DNA of 7,053 nucleotides from an uncultured Treponema sp. (lineage in GTDB: Bacteria; Spirochaetota; Spirochaetia; Treponematales; Treponemataceae). The stretch's first letter is position 1. The number at the start of each line of letters is the position of its first letter. The position numbers and the translations under genes are program-made. The notes below the pieces were generated by a model that was not told the origin of the DNA, did no database searches, and worked only from the letters and a program-made list of their open reading frames with translations. The stretch is from NCBI GenBank assembly GCA_938045195.1, contig CALINC010000159.1:1-7053 (forward strand), given 5' to 3'. This document shows positions 6,009 through 7,053 of this stretch, piece after piece.

Positions 6009-6017
6009 AGTATAGCA
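6009..6017 (-). promoter_or_regulatory. Extended -10 promoter of the methyltransferase gene
   Basis: TGCTATACT on the minus strand is an extended -10 box. A start of transcription near 6002 would leave only about six bases before the ATG at 5996 and there is no ribosome site, so translation may be leaderless. The -35 region is not convincing. Since this lies inside the cassette, the restriction-modification genes can be expressed wherever the cassette is inserted. Confidence 0.5.
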
Positions 6018-6054
6018 TTATTTTTTAGTTTTTTCTAGTACTTTCTTTTTCTGG

Positions 6055-6069
6055 CGGTGCTATACACCG
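6055..6069 (-). repeat. Cassette 5'-end hairpin (restriction-modification cassette)
   Basis: CGGTG-CTATA-CACCG, a perfect 5-bp stem. Minus-strand start TTAGGC at 6078, then GGA, then the stem at base 10. It lies upstream of the proposed promoter, so it would be on the transcript only if transcription comes from the previous cassette. Confidence 0.55.
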
Positions 6070-6072
6070 TCC

Positions 6073-6138
6073 GCCTAACATTCGCTTGACCTGCATTTGC
6101 GGCTTGTCCGCAATGTCAGGTTGAAGCGGGTGTTAGAC
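6073..6138 (-). other. attC site (66 bp), closing the BrnT toxin-antitoxin cassette
   Basis: Bounded by GCCTAAC (6073-6079) and GTTAGAC (6132-6138), with the arms and tip (TGCGG..CCGCA) seen at 990 and 3461. It follows the antitoxin stop by 12 bases. The cassette to its left starts at 6078, inside GCCTAAC. Confidence 0.95.
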
Positions 6139-6150
6139 GCATTGAATTAT

Positions 6151-6408
6151 TTATCTTTCTATCAGCTTTCCAGTTAAATATTTATGTAAAATACTTCCTG
6201 CAAAAACTTCATATTCCATACCTTCTTCAAAAGCTTTAGCCTTTAGATTATTCATATCTTGCTTGACAAGCATTATATCTATCTTCTCTCTTTTCATAAG
6301 CATACTTTCAGCTGCTTTTTTAAAATCATTACTAAGATCATAAAAATTTTTTACCGATTTCCATTCATCATTTTCTATAGATTCATACAACTCTTTTTCA
6401 CTATTCAT
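6151..6408 (-). CDS. CopG/ribbon-helix-helix antitoxin paired with BrnT-type toxin
   Basis: An 85-residue antitoxin. The C-terminal half has a ribbon-helix-helix pattern: strand KREKIDIMLVK (about 39-49), then helices around MNNLKAKAFEEGMEYEVF and a terminal SILHKYLTGKL, which is the usual ending of CopG-type antitoxins beside BrnT-like toxins. The N-terminal part (ENDEWKSVKNF, DLSNDFKKAAES) is the likely toxin-binding arm. I start it at the ATG at 6408, seven codons inside the longest frame, because AAAGGAG lies six bases before it and the longer form would need a TTG with no ribosome site. This start overlaps the toxin stop (ATGAATAG, eight bases), so translation is probably coupled. The ribbon-helix-helix part likely represses the pair's promoter. 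Confidence 0.85.
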   Translation of the reverse strand: MNSEKELYESIENDEWKSVKNFYDLSNDFKKAAESMLMKREKIDIMLVKQDMNNLKAKAFEEGMEYEVFAGSILHKYLTGKLIER

Positions 6409-6688
6409 TTTCTTCTCCTTTCCAATCAAGATATTTCGATGTATATTTTCTACTTGGAAAAATAGTTTTCAAAAAACAAACATCATTTTCAAGTACGCAA
6501 GGAACTACATATACATATCTATCAATTTCTACAAGAAGCAAAAGTTGATTCGGATATTTTTCTTTATTGGGATGCTCTAAAATATCCAACAAACCATCTT
6601 GTTCAATTGCTACAATAATCCGCTCAAACGATATATTTCTATCTCTTTTAAGCATTATATTCTTTTCATTATTCCAATCGAATATCAT
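6401..6688 (-). CDS. brnT: BrnT-like toxin
   Basis: A 95-residue protein of the BrnT-like ribonuclease toxin group. It starts MIFDWNNEKN, matching the common F.WD..KN opening, followed by RNISFERIIVAIE, LLDILEHPN..KYPNQ, and YVYVVPCVL..FLKTIFPSRKYTSKYL. The last basic block (SRKYTSKY) is in the position of the conserved arginine/lysine-rich tail of BrnT. Such toxins cut RNA and stop translation. The order toxin first, antitoxin second is typical of this family and opposite to vapBC. No Shine-Dalgarno sequence is evident before the ATG and the predicted promoter is close, as with the methyltransferase. The match to classical BrnT is at family level; it may belong to a sister group often annotated simply as toxin. 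Confidence 0.75.
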   Translation of the reverse strand: MIFDWNNEKNIMLKRDRNISFERIIVAIEQDGLLDILEHPNKEKYPNQLLLLVEIDRYVYVVPCVLENDVCFLKTIFPSRKYTSKYLDWKGEENE

Positions 6689-6697
6689 ACTATAAAT

Positions 6698-6726
6698 AAT
6701 ATATTACTTTTTCAGTTTTTTAACAA
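6698..6726 (-). promoter_or_regulatory. Candidate promoter of the BrnT operon
   Basis: Minus strand TTGTTA (6726-6721), 17 bases, TATATT (6703-6698). Transcription would start about three bases before the toxin ATG, giving a leaderless message. The surrounding DNA is very AT-rich, so chance similarity is possible. Confidence 0.4.
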
Positions 6727-7023
6727 TAAATCTAATACTACAAATAAACTTTATTTTTTATATTTATATAACAATATTAAAACATAAAAACTATAGTTTT
6801 ATTTTCTTCACAAATAATTATAATAATTACCACGACCGTCCGAAGGACTTATAACTTGTTGATTTCCTTAATAAGTTTTAAAATCCACAGATAAAAGTTT
6901 TATTTCCTTATATAATAAGTAGATATTATAACAAAACTTTACTCAAAAAACTAAGCTTTTAATTTGGGGTTCACGCTTTAATTTACAAAAACACACCCTA
7001 TTTTTCAAAGTTACAGTTTATCG
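6727..7023. other. Gene-free 5' region of the BrnT cassette
   Basis: No gene is credible in these roughly 300 bases. They hold a 14-bp palindrome AAAACTATAGTTTT (6787-6800), a possible regulator site; a GTCC-GAA-GGAC hairpin (6838-6848); and an extended -10 match on the minus strand. Two AAGGAAAT words on the minus strand look like ribosome sites but lead to no open frame. Such a long leader contrasts with the other cassettes of this array. Confidence 0.45.
6925..6933 (-). promoter_or_regulatory. Extended -10 match in the BrnT cassette leader
   Basis: TGTTATAAT on the minus strand is a perfect extended -10 element. It lies about 235 bases before the toxin ATG with no open frame between, so it would give a long leader or an untranslated RNA. 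No strong -35 is visible. Confidence 0.35.
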
Positions 7024-7035
7024 TGCCGTAAGGCA
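7024..7035 (-). repeat. Cassette 5'-end hairpin (BrnT cassette)
   Basis: TGCC-GTAA-GGCA, a perfect 4-bp stem. Minus-strand start TTAGAC at 7044, then GGA, then the stem at base 10, as at the other four cassette starts. Confidence 0.55.
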
Positions 7036-7038
7036 TCC

Positions 7039-7053
7039 GTCTAACGGGCGGCG
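7039..7053 (-). other. Start of a further attC site, cut by window edge
   Basis: GTCTAAC fits the attC core consensus and lies at the same distance from the border hairpin as in the other sites. The bases after it (GGGCGGCG) differ from the ATTCGCTT arm of the other sites, so the next cassette to the right seems to carry an attC of another lineage. Confidence 0.65.

Noticed and set aside
990..6138. Repeated 66-bp palindromic units as a CRISPR array
   Set aside because: The units are separated by whole genes of different length and have integron core boxes and attC arms, not regular short spacers.
990..6138. The 66-bp repeats as terminal inverted repeats of insertion sequences or MITEs
   Set aside because: No transposase and no target duplications; each repeat follows a gene in the same polarity and fits RYYYAAC..GTTRRRY.
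6409..6429. Longer antitoxin starting at a TTG (LIGKEKKM)
   Set aside because: No ribosome site before the TTG, and AAAGGAG sits ideally before the ATG at 6408.
6259..6787. Two plus-strand frames opposite the toxin-antitoxin genes
   Set aside because: Low-complexity Phe/Ile/Tyr-rich translations typical of antisense AT-rich DNA.

Overview
This window is most likely a stretch of a mobile (chromosomal-type) integron cassette array from an oral-type spirochaete, probably a Treponema near T. denticola. The DNA is strongly AT-rich. It contains three nearly identical 66-bp attC recombination sites, a fourth with the same ends but a long insert, the start of a fifth at the right edge, and one decayed copy. 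The organism call rests on the attC type (TAACATTCGCTT..CCTGCATTTG, recalled from the T. denticola integron), codon use and exported-protein signals; no rRNA or integrase gene is present to confirm it.

All genes lie on the minus strand, and the attC sites have the matching polarity, so the array reads right to left. From the right: a partial attC (7039 on) starts a cassette with a BrnT-type toxin and its CopG/ribbon-helix-helix antitoxin (6688-6151), closed by an attC at 6073-6138. The next cassette (about 6078-3467) carries a complete HaeIII-type restriction-modification system: cytosine-5 methyltransferase, restriction endonuclease overlapping it by 23 bases, and a small zinc-ribbon protein of unknown role. 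It is closed by the attC at 3461-3526. Next is a one-gene cassette for an unknown exported protein (3427-2669), closed by the enlarged attC at 2484-2642. Then comes a cassette with a HIT-family hydrolase (2395-1889) followed by a broken, frameshifted fragment of an N6-adenine DNA methylase (1874-1361) and about 300 bases without a gene, closed by the attC at 990-1055. Then a short lipoprotein made of four DnaJ-type zinc-finger repeats (909-679), whose stop codon runs into a decayed attC (about 592-681). At the left edge is a VapB/VapC toxin-antitoxin pair, with vapC cut by the window end.

Functionally, three of the loci (VapBC, BrnT-antitoxin, HaeIII-type restriction-modification) belong to classes known to punish their own loss, which fits the idea that such cassettes stabilise a large array of silent genes. 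Several cassettes appear to have their own promoters (extended -10 boxes of the form TGnTATAcT/TGnTATAAT), as self-acting cassettes need, while the exported-protein cassette has no room for one and must depend on read-through.

The most unusual structural signal is at the cassette borders. All five readable cassette 5' ends start TTAGRY-NGA and then, at exactly the tenth base, form a short GC-rich hairpin. The stem sequences differ but stay complementary (compensatory change). I do not know a named element that explains this.
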